NCBI RefSeq assembly: GCF_002846555.1
Contig: NZ_PJMS01000001.1
Span: 2,790,001 to 2,854,000, forward strand
DNA length: 64,000 nt
Direction: 5' to 3'
DNA from: Aquimarina sp. MAR_2010_214
Lineage (GTDB): Bacteria > Bacteroidota > Bacteroidia > Flavobacteriales > Flavobacteriaceae
Under the pieces are notes generated by a model that saw nothing but the letters and a program-made list of their open reading frames with translations, was not told where the DNA came from and made no database searches. Shown here piece after piece: positions 26,549 to 36,219 of the stretch. A program made the position numbers and the translations under genes. How positions within the stretch are numbered: the stretch's first letter is position 1; every line of letters begins with the position of its first letter.

Positions 26549-27237
26549 TAGTTCTTTTCCTTTTTTCTAAAGTCGGTATTATAAATCACTCCTAACTGTA
26601 GTCGATCAAAGTTAGTTCCTGTAAAATGATTTTTGAGATATCCCAGCTGTATGCTAAAATTAGATTTCACATGATACCCTATAGCACCGTATAATCTGTT
26701 TTGACCAAAAATGGGTTCTTGTAGATTGATAAATACTTCATCATAGGCATTTAGAAACCATTTTTGATTAATAGGATACGTGAGTTGTAAACGATATCGT
26801 GCTCTATGCTCGGTGAAATCATCATTTTGGGAACTGATAAATCGTTGTTCGAGACGGTATCGATGCTCGAATTTAAATTTTCCTACAGTATTTTTCAAAA
26901 TAAACTGCTCAAAGATTCGATGCTCATTTGTGTTTTCTTCACCAGGAGTATCTTCAAATGTACCATCGGTATTAATAAAACCATACCCCATAGTGGCTAT
27001 CGCTTTATCACTAATATGGTAATTTAACCCTGTTCTTAGTAGTAATTGATTAAAACTCGAAGCAACTTCATAAAACCGAAACTGCGCTTCAGAATGAATA
27101 CTAAGTTTATCACTTACACGATTTGTCCCGAAATACATATACCAGGCTCCGAATTCGTTTTCACCATTATCCTGAGCATTAGAAAATTTAATTGTAGAAA
27201 GTAATACTAAAAAGAGAAAGAAGTTTTTTGTGTTCAT
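26548..27237 (-). CDS. DUF2490 outer-membrane beta-barrel protein
   Basis: A 229-residue protein with a signal peptide (ending SNAQ, about residue 22). The rest shows amphipathic strands rich in aromatic and Arg residues typical of DUF2490 (for example HSEAQFRFYE, LLRTGLNYHI, HRYRLEQRF, RARYRLQLTYPI). These are small predicted outer-membrane barrels of unknown role. It heads a two-gene operon with the cysteine hydrolase. A -7 box (TAATTTTG) is located 27 bases before the start. Confidence 0.85.
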   Translation of the reverse strand: MNTKNFFLFLVLLSTIKFSNAQDNGENEFGAWYMYFGTNRVSDKLSIHSEAQFRFYEVASSFNQLLLRTGLNYHISDKAIATMGYGFINTDGTFEDTPGEENTNEHRIFEQFILKNTVGKFKFEHRYRLEQRFISSQNDDFTEHRARYRLQLTYPINQKWFLNAYDEVFINLQEPIFGQNRLYGAIGYHVKSNFSIQLGYLKNHFTGTNFDRLQLGVIYNTDFRKKEKN

Positions 27238-27595
27238 GATTTAGAATATGTTTTGAATTTTGTTCAAAATTAATAAGTAATTCTGTAGAAATTTAGTGCA
27301 ATAGAAAATAAACATACAATATTTTCTGTATTAAATTTGACCTTATAGGTCTCGAAGATTTGCGAGGTTTAATCTATACATTATAAAAAAATATACTATA
27401 CAAAGGGTTTACCATATGTAGAGAAGGGATAAAATATAATATTTTAATACAATATGTAAATAATGCTTCGTAACCTTTTTAGGTATGTGTAGAATTTGTA
27501 ACTTGTTGATACACAAACTTTTTGGATTTTACTGAGGAAGGTTTATGGGGCCAGAATCATAACTAAGTAAAGATTCAAATCTTAAAACTTAAAAA
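27238..27595. other. divergent intergenic region, 358 bases
   Basis: Separates the DUF2490 operon from the divergent M12-type peptidase gene. It holds the -7 box of the former at 27265-27272. No coding frame or RNA gene is seen. Confidence 0.4.
27265..27272 (-). promoter_or_regulatory. Bacteroidota -7 box for DUF2490 operon
   Basis: Reads TAATTTTG on the minus strand, an exact TAnnTTTG match 27 bases before the DUF2490 start codon. Confidence 0.5.
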
Positions 27596-29776
27596 ATGAA
27601 ACGTATATTAACAATTGCCATTGCCTTTTTTACGGTAATGAGCTTTGCACAAACTCAATTACAAAAACCCAGTGAACTTGTAGCCCAGCAAAAGTCTTCA
27701 GGTTCAAATTTTGAAACTACTCAACTTTTTACTACAGTTGATCAAAAAAGTAATCTACAAATTCCGAAAGAACTTAAGGATTATGTGTTACTTTCATTAG
27801 ATCAGAGTAAAATGAAATCTTTACAAGGTAATTTCCCAAATACGATGAACTTAAGTATTCCGGGTCAGAAATCAGCAATGTCACTAGACCTTGTTAAAGT
27901 AAGCATTAGAACCGATGATTTTTCGGCTATAGATATGCCTTCGGGTAAGGTACTTTCTCGTGATAACGTAGCACACTATCGAGGTGTGGTAAAAGGTCAG
28001 ACTAACTCTCTGGTAGCTCTAAGTTTTTATGAAGATAACGTATCTGGTTTTATTAGTATCGATGGTCAGGATGGTAATATGGTAGTTGGACCTGTGAGTA
28101 ATAGTAAGAGCCATATTCTATATAAAGACAAGGAAATTAGTCATTTGTATGATTTTTCTTGTCAGGTAGAAGATGATATAGAAAAAGGAGGATACACTAT
28201 TGAAGAATTGGCTGATAACCCACAAAGTAAAGCAGCAGCAAAGTGCGTAAAAGTATTCTTCGATATATGTACTGATATTGTTAACGATAAGGGAGGAGCC
28301 CAGCAGGCTTCTAATTATATCGAAGCGGTGTTTAATCAGGTAGCTGCTCTATATGCAAATGATCAAATATCTATCAAATTATCGGGTACCAAAGCCTGGA
28401 CTTCTAATCAGCCGTTTAGTAATAATGATCTGAACAGCTATATCAGCTATAAAAACAGTAATGGTCTTAATGGAGATTTAGCTCATATGGTGAATTATAG
28501 TTATGGAGGAGGATTAGCCGGAGGAATCGGAACGCTGTGTAACTCATCAAGAAAAGCTGCAGTTTCTGGTATCAAAGGTAGTTATCAAAATATACCTACC
28601 TATTCTTTTGATGTATTCTTAATATCTCATGAGATGGGGCATAATGTAGGATCACGACATACACATGCATGTGTGTGGAATGGTAACAACACAGCAATAG
28701 ATGGTTGTGCTGGTTTTACAGAAGGAGGTTGCTCGCTACCAGGAAATCCTTCAGGAGGAGGAACCATTATGAGTTATTGCCCAAAAACTACTGTTGGAGT
28801 AAACTTTAATAAAGGATTCGGTTCACAACCCGCTAATGTGATTCGTAATTATATTGCAGGATCAAGTTGTTTACAGGCATGCGATGGTAATCCAGATCCA
28901 ACAAATTATTGTGCTTCTAATGGAAAAAACACATCTGATGAATATATCAGTAAAGTTGTTTTAGGAACAATTAATAAAACATCTGTAGCAGGAAGTGGGG
29001 GATATAGTGATTTTACTGCAGAAAGTACTAATCTTTCTAAAGGAACATCAAATACTATTACTATCACACCAACATGGACAGGAACTGTATATAATGAAGC
29101 ATATGCAGTATGGATTGATTATAATCAAGATGGGGATTTTAAAGACTCTGGAGAGTTGGTTTGGAGTAAATCGGCTTCAAAAACAACACCTGTGAGTGGT
29201 AGTTTTTCAGTGGTGTCAGGAGCAAAAGATGGAAGTACAAGAATGAGAGTTTCTATGAAATACAATGGAATTCCTACGTCTTGTGAATCTTTTCAGTATG
29301 GAGAAGTAGAGGATTATACTGTAGTTATTGGAGCAAAAACAGAAGCTAACTCTAATCTTTGCGACAATGGTATTTCTTATGATGTTTCTGCAAACTATGA
29401 ATCTGGTGATCGAGTAACCTATAATGGATCTTTGTATGAAAGAACTGCTACAGGGTGGACTAACTTAGGATCTTGTGGAGATAAATTTGCAGGTTATAAA
29501 GAAAATGGATCAGTAGGAGAATTACAATTTAAAGCATTCCCTAACCCAGTAAAAAATCTTTTAAACCTGGAAATTAATAATGTGAAATCCGCTTCTTCTC
29601 AGATCAGTATCAAGGATATAAACGGAAGAACATTGGAGATCATTGACCTTAAAACACCTCCGGGAGGAAATGTAGTAAGAAAAACAGTAGACATAAGTAA
29701 GTTATCTACTGGTATCTATTTTGTGCAAGTTACTACTAGTAGTAGAACGCTTACTCAAAAGATTTTTGTAAAATAA
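27596..29776 (+). CDS. secreted M12-type zinc metallopeptidase with GEVED, chitin-binding-like and T9SS domains
   Basis: A 726-residue secreted peptidase. Signal peptide to about residue 19, propeptide to about 205, then a metzincin catalytic domain (about 215-425). The zinc site is His345, His349 and His355 in HEMGHNVGSRH with Glu346 as base, and the Met-turn is Met392 (TIMSYC). This arrangement is that of reprolysin-like M12 enzymes. A GEVED domain (about 440-580) is very like that of the M36 peptidase. A short Trp/Tyr-rich segment (about 590-625, YESGDRVTYNGSLYE) resembles a type 5/12 carbohydrate-binding module. A T9SS type A sorting domain ends the protein. It is followed by a terminator. 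Confidence 0.93.
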   Translation: MKRILTIAIAFFTVMSFAQTQLQKPSELVAQQKSSGSNFETTQLFTTVDQKSNLQIPKELKDYVLLSLDQSKMKSLQGNFPNTMNLSIPGQKSAMSLDLVKVSIRTDDFSAIDMPSGKVLSRDNVAHYRGVVKGQTNSLVALSFYEDNVSGFISIDGQDGNMVVGPVSNSKSHILYKDKEISHLYDFSCQVEDDIEKGGYTIEELADNPQSKAAAKCVKVFFDICTDIVNDKGGAQQASNYIEAVFNQVAALYANDQISIKLSGTKAWTSNQPFSNNDLNSYISYKNSNGLNGDLAHMVNYSYGGGLAGGIGTLCNSSRKAAVSGIKGSYQNIPTYSFDVFLISHEMGHNVGSRHTHACVWNGNNTAIDGCAGFTEGGCSLPGNPSGGGTIMSYCPKTTVGVNFNKGFGSQPANVIRNYIAGSSCLQACDGNPDPTNYCASNGKNTSDEYISKVVLGTINKTSVAGSGGYSDFTAESTNLSKGTSNTITITPTWTGTVYNEAYAVWIDYNQDGDFKDSGELVWSKSASKTTPVSGSFSVVSGAKDGSTRMRVSMKYNGIPTSCESFQYGEVEDYTVVIGAKTEANSNLCDNGISYDVSANYESGDRVTYNGSLYERTATGWTNLGSCGDKFAGYKENGSVGELQFKAFPNPVKNLLNLEINNVKSASSQISIKDINGRTLEIIDLKTPPGGNVVRKTVDISKLSTGIYFVQVTTSSRTLTQKIFVK

Positions 29777-29810
29777 TTTTAGAATAATAATAAAAAATTG
29801 GCCCTATTAT

Positions 29811-29836
29811 AAAGGCTGCCCTTACAGGCAGCCTTT
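29811..29836 (+). terminator. terminator of M12-type peptidase gene
   Basis: A 10-bp stem AAAGGCTGCC with its complement around a 6-base loop, followed by TCTTTTATT. It starts 34 bases after the peptidase stop codon, between convergent genes. Confidence 0.85.
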
Positions 29837-29867
29837 TCTTTTATTATATAAAGTTTTGGACTCTTTT

Positions 29868-31817
29868 TTAGGACTCTGAATCAATCTTGGTAGATTCAGT
29901 TTTACCATCATTAATCATTTCGGTACCTGTACTTTTTAAATACTTGTCTAAGAACTTCAAAATTCTACCATATGCTTCGATTTGGTTTTCCTTTTTTACA
30001 AACCCATGACCTTCATCCTCAAATAATACATATTCTACAGGAACACCACTTTTCTTAACACCTTCTACAATTTCATCAGATTCTACTTTTAAAACTCTGG
30101 GATCCTTAGCTCCCTGAAGTACAATCAATGGTTTTGTAACTTTTTCAGTATGAAAAAGAGGAGAAATTTGTCGTAAACGAACGGAATCAGCAGTATTTGG
30201 ATCTCCCATTTCTGTATATAATGCTTCTTTAAAAGACTCCCACCATGGCGGAATACTTTTTAATGTTCTTAGCCAATTCGTAACTCCAAAAATATTTACT
30301 CCAACCTTAAACTCTTCTGGAGTATAGGTAAGTGCTGCCATGGTCATATACCCTCCATAAGAACCACCGATGATTCCTATTTTATCAGCGTCTACGATAT
30401 CTTGTTTTGCCAACCAGTCTTTTCCTGCAACACAATCTTTTAGATCTTTATCTCCGTGATTTCGATCATCCATTTTGAAAAAAGTCTTACCATAACCACT
30501 ACTACCTCTATTATTAACAGCTAGTACAGCATATCCATGATTTACCAGATATTGAATTACAGAACTAAATCCTTGTCTGGATTGTCCTCCGGGACCACCA
30601 TGAACCCAAACCAATGCAGGTACTTTATGATCAACAGTAGCTTGTTTTGGTTTGTAATATATTGCAGGAATGTCTAATCCATCAAAAGATTTAAAACGAA
30701 CTACTTCTGAAGTAACCAAATGATCTGCATTAATATCCTTGTTTAAAACATCTGTAAGCTTATGATATTTTTTGGTAGCAAGATCATAAGAGTATGAATT
30801 TGTAGGTGTATTTGACCCACCGACACGAAGTAAAGCCATAGATTCATCTCTTGAAAATTGTGCACTATTAATTTGTTGATCTTCAATAGCAGGAAAATCA
30901 ATAGTATTCCCCGTTGCAACTTCTTTTACCTCCATAACCGTCTTAGCATCTTCATTGGTAAACATTACCTGGTATTTTCCGTCTCGGGTGAAGTAAAAAC
31001 CAGAAATATCCCATTTTTTTTCTAAAACCTTTTCTTTACTACCATCTTCAAGGTTATATTTCATTAGGTAACTAAATTCTGCATTATCATCTGTAGTATA
31101 ATAGAATGATTTACCATCTGGAGAAAAATCTTCAGGAGAATTACCGCTTATATTTTCATTGATTTTGACTTTCTCTTTTGTTTTAGTATTCATTAAAAAG
31201 AGATCATTATCATTCATTGTTGAAGGCTGTGTTAATAAGATGTATTTCCTATCTTCAGACATTCCGCCAAAATCCATTCCATCGATATTTTGATAAATCA
31301 ACTTAGATGTAAAATCAGCAATATCCATCTCATAATGATCCATATATTTTGGATCTCGTTCGTTCGTACCATAAAAGAAACTTTTACCATCTTTGGCCCA
31401 TCCTATAAATGTGGCTCTAACATTTTTTTCTGGAGTTAGGCGTTTGATACCAGAGCTGTCTTTGACAAATATTTTATGAATTTCATCACCATTACCATCC
31501 ATTCTGAATAAAATTCTATCATCTTCAGGAAAATAAGATATCCCAAAAACTGAAGCACTATCAGATTTGGTTACAGGCATAAGTTCGCCACCATCGGTAG
31601 CAACAGTATACATATTATAAATCCCTGAGCGGTTACTGGTTATAAGCACTTTGGATTTATCTGCAGAAAATCCATTCGAAAACGCGTTTTCGTTATCCAT
31701 AAATTGTTCTATGGAATACTGGTCGATTTTGATAGGCTGAGCTATTTCTTCTTTTTTTTCTTGCTTACAAGAATAGAAGAGGAGCAAACCCATACTAAGT
31801 GTGAGTAGTTTTTTCAT
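29868..31817 (-). CDS. S9 prolyl-oligopeptidase-type peptidase lipoprotein
   Basis: A 649-residue peptidase with a lipoprotein signal (YSC, Cys17, then KQEKKEE). The N-terminal part (about 35-370) is a seven-bladed-type beta-propeller with WD40/DPP-like repeats. The C-terminal alpha/beta hydrolase domain (about 390-640) has the nucleophile Ser in IGGSYGGYM, an Asp in LQGAKDPRV and the His in EGHGFVKKE. The oxyanion region is WVHGGPGGQSR. It should cut short peptides in the periplasm or at the surface. It is the last gene of a three-gene operon, 21 bases behind the Asp-box protein. Confidence 0.92.
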   Translation of the reverse strand: MKKLLTLSMGLLLFYSCKQEKKEEIAQPIKIDQYSIEQFMDNENAFSNGFSADKSKVLITSNRSGIYNMYTVATDGGELMPVTKSDSASVFGISYFPEDDRILFRMDGNGDEIHKIFVKDSSGIKRLTPEKNVRATFIGWAKDGKSFFYGTNERDPKYMDHYEMDIADFTSKLIYQNIDGMDFGGMSEDRKYILLTQPSTMNDNDLFLMNTKTKEKVKINENISGNSPEDFSPDGKSFYYTTDDNAEFSYLMKYNLEDGSKEKVLEKKWDISGFYFTRDGKYQVMFTNEDAKTVMEVKEVATGNTIDFPAIEDQQINSAQFSRDESMALLRVGGSNTPTNSYSYDLATKKYHKLTDVLNKDINADHLVTSEVVRFKSFDGLDIPAIYYKPKQATVDHKVPALVWVHGGPGGQSRQGFSSVIQYLVNHGYAVLAVNNRGSSGYGKTFFKMDDRNHGDKDLKDCVAGKDWLAKQDIVDADKIGIIGGSYGGYMTMAALTYTPEEFKVGVNIFGVTNWLRTLKSIPPWWESFKEALYTEMGDPNTADSVRLRQISPLFHTEKVTKPLIVLQGAKDPRVLKVESDEIVEGVKKSGVPVEYVLFEDEGHGFVKKENQIEAYGRILKFLDKYLKSTGTEMINDGKTESTKIDSES

Positions 31818-31838
31818 GAGTATTTGATTTGTCTGTTA

Positions 31839-34800
31839 TTATTCTAAAATAAAATTCTTAATCTCTTTAAAAGGAGAGGCATCTAACTTCTCAATAGCTT
31901 CGCGATAAGGTTTCCAATCGTTTATAAAAAAATCGTTGGTCTTTACCAGTGCATCTTGTAATGCATCTTTAGCTTGTTTTATTAAGGTGTTTTCTGTAGA
32001 AGTTAATCCATTTTGGCGGCTACCTACATACCATCCTGCCGTACCCATGCGTTGCATCACAGTTACTTCTGGATTACGCGTAATTCCTTGACGTTTATCT
32101 TCCTTACCAAGATAGATAGCAATTACACTATCGATTTTTTTAGAAATATCTTTAGATAATTTAATCTGATCTTTATATTTCTTTTTATCTAATTTTTTAA
32201 GCTCTTTCTGGTATTTTGATGCTATATCTTTACTCTCTACCAGCTGTTTTACAGCATCTGCAGCAGATTGCCTCATTTTTTCCATGTTTTTTGAAGCGGC
32301 ATAAATTTCATTGATATTTTTCTGAGATATTTGCAACCTAGGATCAGGCTTAACGGTTATCATGGTTTCAGATTTTTGATCTCCGTATTCTAGTATTAGT
32401 TTATATTTACCTGGCTTTACACTAACACCACCAGGTTCACTATTTTGTTTTTGGATTTTTCGTGAAGGTCGATCAACACCTTTTTCATTCATAAGCCATT
32501 TTGTTTTATGAAACCCTGTAGAATCTGGAGTTTTTTCTTTTAAGGTCCTGATCAAACGATCTCCATCATAAATTTTGAGATGAATAGAATCCCATTTCAC
32601 CTTGGCTTCTTCTTTCTCACTATCAACTTCATCTTCATCACCTTCTATTTTATCTTTTTCTTTACTTGGTTCTTCTTTTTTCTTTTCTTCTACTTTAATG
32701 TAATATGAAATAAGAGCTCCATAGTCGCGATTCTCACCATTGTATAAGGCATCTCCTCCAAAACGACTACCTGCAGGTTGTTGAGATGCAGTTTGATATG
32801 CTATTGGAGGTTCGAAAACCTGTAGTTTTTGATTTAGAATAGCACTGTTTTTTGCTAATGCTCTCAATGGTCGTATATCATCTAATACCCAGGCAGCTCT
32901 ACCAAAAGTGCCAATAACCAGATCATGCTCTCTAGGTTGAATAACCAGATCTTTTACCGATACCGTAGGAAAACCTTTGGTCCATTTTGTCCAACTATTC
33001 CCTGCATTAAGAGAGATGTACAACCCATCATCGGTACCTAGAAATAATAGATTTTTTTCTATAGGATCTTCAACGATACTAAGGGCGTAGCTTTTTACGT
33101 CACCTCCATTAACAATGCGTTTCCATGTTTTACCGTAATCCGTAGTTCTATATGCATACGGAGTATAGTTAAACCTTCTATAATCATTAGCTACCAAAAG
33201 TGCTTCTCCCTTCTTTTTGTTTGAGGCTTTGATTTGCACAATCCAGCTTCCCTTAGGTAATTCTTTTATATTATTAGACACATCGGTCCAATTTGTTCCT
33301 CCGTTTTGAGTGATATGTACACGACCGTCATCGGTACTTGCCCAAAGCATATTTTGCTCTAGTGGCGAAGGTTCAACAACCAAAACGGTACAATGATTTT
33401 CTGCACCTGTAGCGTCCATCGTTAATCCACCGCTCTCTGCTTGTTTTAACTTTTCGGGATTGTTTGTTGACAGATCAGGAGATATCACTTTCCAGGTAAG
33501 TCCTTTATCTGTACTTTTATGTACAAACTGACTTCCGAAATAGATTGTATTATTATCAAATGGATCAATATTGATGGCAGCATTCCAGTTAAAACGCAAT
33601 TTTACTTTTGGATCTGGGTGAGTAGGGCGCACAGTATAGTTGTTACCCGTCATCCAATCATATCGGCTTACATATCCTTGTTGACTCATCGACCATCCAT
33701 ATCGTGAATCATCTTTATCAGGTACAACATCAAACCCATCACCAAACGATATTTCCTGCCAGTATGAGTTTCTGATTCCTTGTGCTTTCCATACATAAGC
33801 AGGGCCTCTCCAACTACCATTATCTTGCATACCACCATATACATTATAAGGAAATTCATTATCAACATTAATATGATAAAATTGTGCAACAGGAAGATTT
33901 CCTATAAAACGCCAGGATTTACCTCCATCTCGGGTAATATTTAATCCACCATCATTACCATCAATCATATAACTCCCATCATTAGGATGGATCCACCATG
34001 CATGATGATCGGGGTGTACACCATTATCAACACCATAAGCAGGCATTAACTGTGTAAAGTTTTTACCACCATCTTCAGAAACATTTACATAGGTAAATAT
34101 AGAATATACTCGATTCTCATTTTGTGGATCTACAAATATATCAGAGTAATAAAAAGGACGACCACCGATATCGTTTTTATCATTAATTTTTTTCCACTTA
34201 AATCCTCCGTCTGTTGATTTGTATAGTGCATTCTTTTTGGCTTCAACCAGTGCATAGACAATATTAGGTTTATTAGCTGCTATTGCTAATCCTATTCTAC
34301 CTAAATTACCTTTTGGAAGCCCATCTTTATCTGTACGTTCTTCCCAGTTTTTTCCTCCATCATGAGTAATGTAAAGGCCAGAACCTTCTCCTCCTGAATT
34401 AAAAAACCATGGGTCACGTTTATGTTCCCACATGGCAACTATCAATTTGTTAGGATTTGTAGGATCCATGACTAGATCTGCAGCTCCGGTTTTATTATTG
34501 TTGAATAAGATTTTGGTCCAGGTAGTACCGCCGTCGGTAGTTTTAAAAACTCCTCTTTCTGGATGTTCTCCCCAGGGAGATCCGATTGCTGCAACATATA
34601 CAATATCGGGATTAGTAGGGTCAATGATCACTTTATGTATGTGACGGGTTTTCTCTAACCCCATAAGTTTCCAGTTTTTACCACCGTCCAGAGATCTATA
34701 GATACCATATCCACCATTAAGACTATTTCTAGGGTTTCCTTCTCCTGTACCTACCCAGATTACTGATGGATTTGATTGCTGGATCGCAACGGCCCCGATA

Positions 34801-35060
34801 GAAGCAGTAGCTTCATTATTAAAAATGGGAACCCATTTGATTCCTCCAGAAGTAGATTTCCAGAGTCCTCCAGAAGCAGTTCCCGCATATATAATATCAG
34901 GATTAGTAGTTACCACATCTATAGAAGTGACACGACCACTCATTCCTCCAGGACCTATATTACGCGGAGTATTATCTTTAATAAGATCCATGGTAAATTT
35001 CTGAGCAGATAACGTAGTAATCACACTTAGTAGTAACAGTAAAAATATTTGTTTTTTCAT
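31839..35060 (-). CDS. secreted Asp-box (BNR/VPS10-like) beta-propeller protein
   Basis: A 1073-residue secreted protein. After a signal peptide (to residue 19), I count eleven Asp-box-like repeats of the type S-x-D-x-G-x-x-W, such as RSLDGGKNW, KTTDGGTTW, ITRDGGKSW and RTTDYGKTW, spread over about residues 60-720. These build one or two sortilin-like beta-propellers. Homologues are often labelled glycosyl hydrolase, but I see no catalytic signature. A charged Lys/Glu-rich insert (about 785-825) and a helical C-terminal third follow. It sits between an MBL-fold gene (18 bases upstream) and an S9 peptidase (21 bases downstream) in one operon. Its role may be binding or folding of an extracytoplasmic partner; this is inference. 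Confidence 0.85.
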   Translation of the reverse strand: MKKQIFLLLLLSVITTLSAQKFTMDLIKDNTPRNIGPGGMSGRVTSIDVVTTNPDIIYAGTASGGLWKSTSGGIKWVPIFNNEATASIGAVAIQQSNPSVIWVGTGEGNPRNSLNGGYGIYRSLDGGKNWKLMGLEKTRHIHKVIIDPTNPDIVYVAAIGSPWGEHPERGVFKTTDGGTTWTKILFNNNKTGAADLVMDPTNPNKLIVAMWEHKRDPWFFNSGGEGSGLYITHDGGKNWEERTDKDGLPKGNLGRIGLAIAANKPNIVYALVEAKKNALYKSTDGGFKWKKINDKNDIGGRPFYYSDIFVDPQNENRVYSIFTYVNVSEDGGKNFTQLMPAYGVDNGVHPDHHAWWIHPNDGSYMIDGNDGGLNITRDGGKSWRFIGNLPVAQFYHINVDNEFPYNVYGGMQDNGSWRGPAYVWKAQGIRNSYWQEISFGDGFDVVPDKDDSRYGWSMSQQGYVSRYDWMTGNNYTVRPTHPDPKVKLRFNWNAAINIDPFDNNTIYFGSQFVHKSTDKGLTWKVISPDLSTNNPEKLKQAESGGLTMDATGAENHCTVLVVEPSPLEQNMLWASTDDGRVHITQNGGTNWTDVSNNIKELPKGSWIVQIKASNKKKGEALLVANDYRRFNYTPYAYRTTDYGKTWKRIVNGGDVKSYALSIVEDPIEKNLLFLGTDDGLYISLNAGNSWTKWTKGFPTVSVKDLVIQPREHDLVIGTFGRAAWVLDDIRPLRALAKNSAILNQKLQVFEPPIAYQTASQQPAGSRFGGDALYNGENRDYGALISYYIKVEEKKKEEPSKEKDKIEGDEDEVDSEKEEAKVKWDSIHLKIYDGDRLIRTLKEKTPDSTGFHKTKWLMNEKGVDRPSRKIQKQNSEPGGVSVKPGKYKLILEYGDQKSETMITVKPDPRLQISQKNINEIYAASKNMEKMRQSAADAVKQLVESKDIASKYQKELKKLDKKKYKDQIKLSKDISKKIDSVIAIYLGKEDKRQGITRNPEVTVMQRMGTAGWYVGSRQNGLTSTENTLIKQAKDALQDALVKTNDFFINDWKPYREAIEKLDASPFKEIKNFILE

Positions 35061-35078
35061 TTTTTGGCTGTGAATTAA

Positions 35079-35852
35079 TTATAATTGTATTTGTTGTTCT
35101 AATGTTGTGAGAAAGTGTATCTCGGGATATCTGCTTTTTAAATCTAAAAGCTCTTTCTCTTTTATTTTTGGCGAAATATGGGTAGCAATTACCGTTTTCG
35201 GATTGATGTATTTTTTGATTAATATCAGAGCATCGTCCTGTAAAAGCATCCAATAAGGAAGAATCGCAATGTCAATATTTTCTTTAAGCAATTTTAACTG
35301 GTCAAATAAACCAATTTCTTCGAGCCAGTTGGTATCTCCAACATGAAGGAACTTCTTATTGTTTATTTCAATAATATATCCTACATTTTCTACTTCGATG
35401 TGCCTCTTGCCAGCATGATTTATTTTAAGCCCTGTAACTTTTATCTTACCAATATCTATAGTTTTTTTAGTATAATCTTTTGTAGTAATTGTATATACTC
35501 GATCTTTAAACTCAGAGAAATTCTTAGTGATTTGATTTGCTCCAAAAAGAACAGCTTTTTTGTTTAAGACTAAATATTCTCGTGATAATGGAACACTAAA
35601 ATGATCTCCATGATAGTGGGTAAATAAAATAATATTAGGTTGTAATTGGGTATTGATTTTATGTACTACTTTTTCCGAAGGAAATAGATAATCGTCTCCA
35701 TATTTTGTGTGTAAACCATCAATTAATACAGAAGATTGATGATCAGATATAAGAACACCCATATTACCTGTATAGGTAAGCGTTATATTTTCTTGCGAAA
35801 TACCAGAAATACAATAAAGAAAGCTTGTGAAAAAGAAGAATATTTTTAACAC
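35079..35852 (-). CDS. secreted MBL-fold metal-dependent hydrolase
   Basis: A 257-residue protein with a signal peptide (FFFFTSFLYCISGISQ) and the metallo-beta-lactamase fold. The metal site is visible as THYHGDHF (His-x-His-x-Asp-His), with later ligands in INHAGKRH, HVGDTNW and ATHISPK. It resembles UlaG-like periplasmic or cytoplasmic hydrolases. The substrate is unknown. The start appears to be a GTG at 35852, because no in-frame ATG precedes the signal peptide. It is first in an operon with the Asp-box protein and the S9 peptidase. Confidence 0.88.
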   Translation of the reverse strand: MLKIFFFFTSFLYCISGISQENITLTYTGNMGVLISDHQSSVLIDGLHTKYGDDYLFPSEKVVHKINTQLQPNIILFTHYHGDHFSVPLSREYLVLNKKAVLFGANQITKNFSEFKDRVYTITTKDYTKKTIDIGKIKVTGLKINHAGKRHIEVENVGYIIEINNKKFLHVGDTNWLEEIGLFDQLKLLKENIDIAILPYWMLLQDDALILIKKYINPKTVIATHISPKIKEKELLDLKSRYPEIHFLTTLEQQIQL

Positions 35853-35936
35853 GTTCTAAAGGGTTGATTTTGAAAACCCTAAAGTAAATAAAATGAATAT
35901 GCTAAAGTCTTAAAGGCATGTTAAGGTAAAATAAAG

Positions 35937-35944
35937 TAGATTTG
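35937..35944 (+). promoter_or_regulatory. Bacteroidota -7 box for small gene at 35970
   Basis: TAGATTTG matches TAnnTTTG and ends 25 bases before the ATG of the 78-residue protein, which supports that gene being expressed. Confidence 0.45.
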
Positions 35945-35969
35945 AAAAGTTTTAGAAAACGGATTTATA

Positions 35970-36206
35970 ATGAAATTTATAGAACTTACACTTAAGAATC
36001 ATACTATTCTTCATGGCTTTGATGCTAGAAATCGCGAAGTTACAGAGAAAGTAGAAGTAGAAGAAGCTTCAAAAAAAATAGTAGCGGTTAGTAGAATTTT
36101 ATCGATCAGCGAAAAGTTTATTTTAATAAAATATGCGTATGATAGAATTATATATTGGGAATATATGGAGGACTATGAGACTATAAAAAAGATGCTTGTA
36201 CAATAG
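35970..36206 (+). CDS. small conserved-looking hypothetical protein
   Basis: A 78-residue protein without signal peptide or membrane segment. It has an N-terminal strand-rich part (MKFIELTLKNHTILH), a short charged helix (REVTEKVEVEEASKK) and a C-terminal basic/aromatic part (YAYDRIIYWEYMEDYE). I do not recognise the family. Codon use matches the neighbours, a -7 box precedes it, and it fits exactly between the divergent MBL operon and the convergent SLC13 permease (13-base gap), so it is probably real. Confidence 0.6.
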   Translation: MKFIELTLKNHTILHGFDARNREVTEKVEVEEASKKIVAVSRILSISEKFILIKYAYDRIIYWEYMEDYETIKKMLVQ

Positions 36207-36219
36207 ACGGTAATTATGT

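Noticed and set aside
31839..35060. Calling the Asp-box protein a glycosyl hydrolase
   Set aside because: Only structural repeats are visible and no catalytic acids could be identified, so the enzyme name is not supported.
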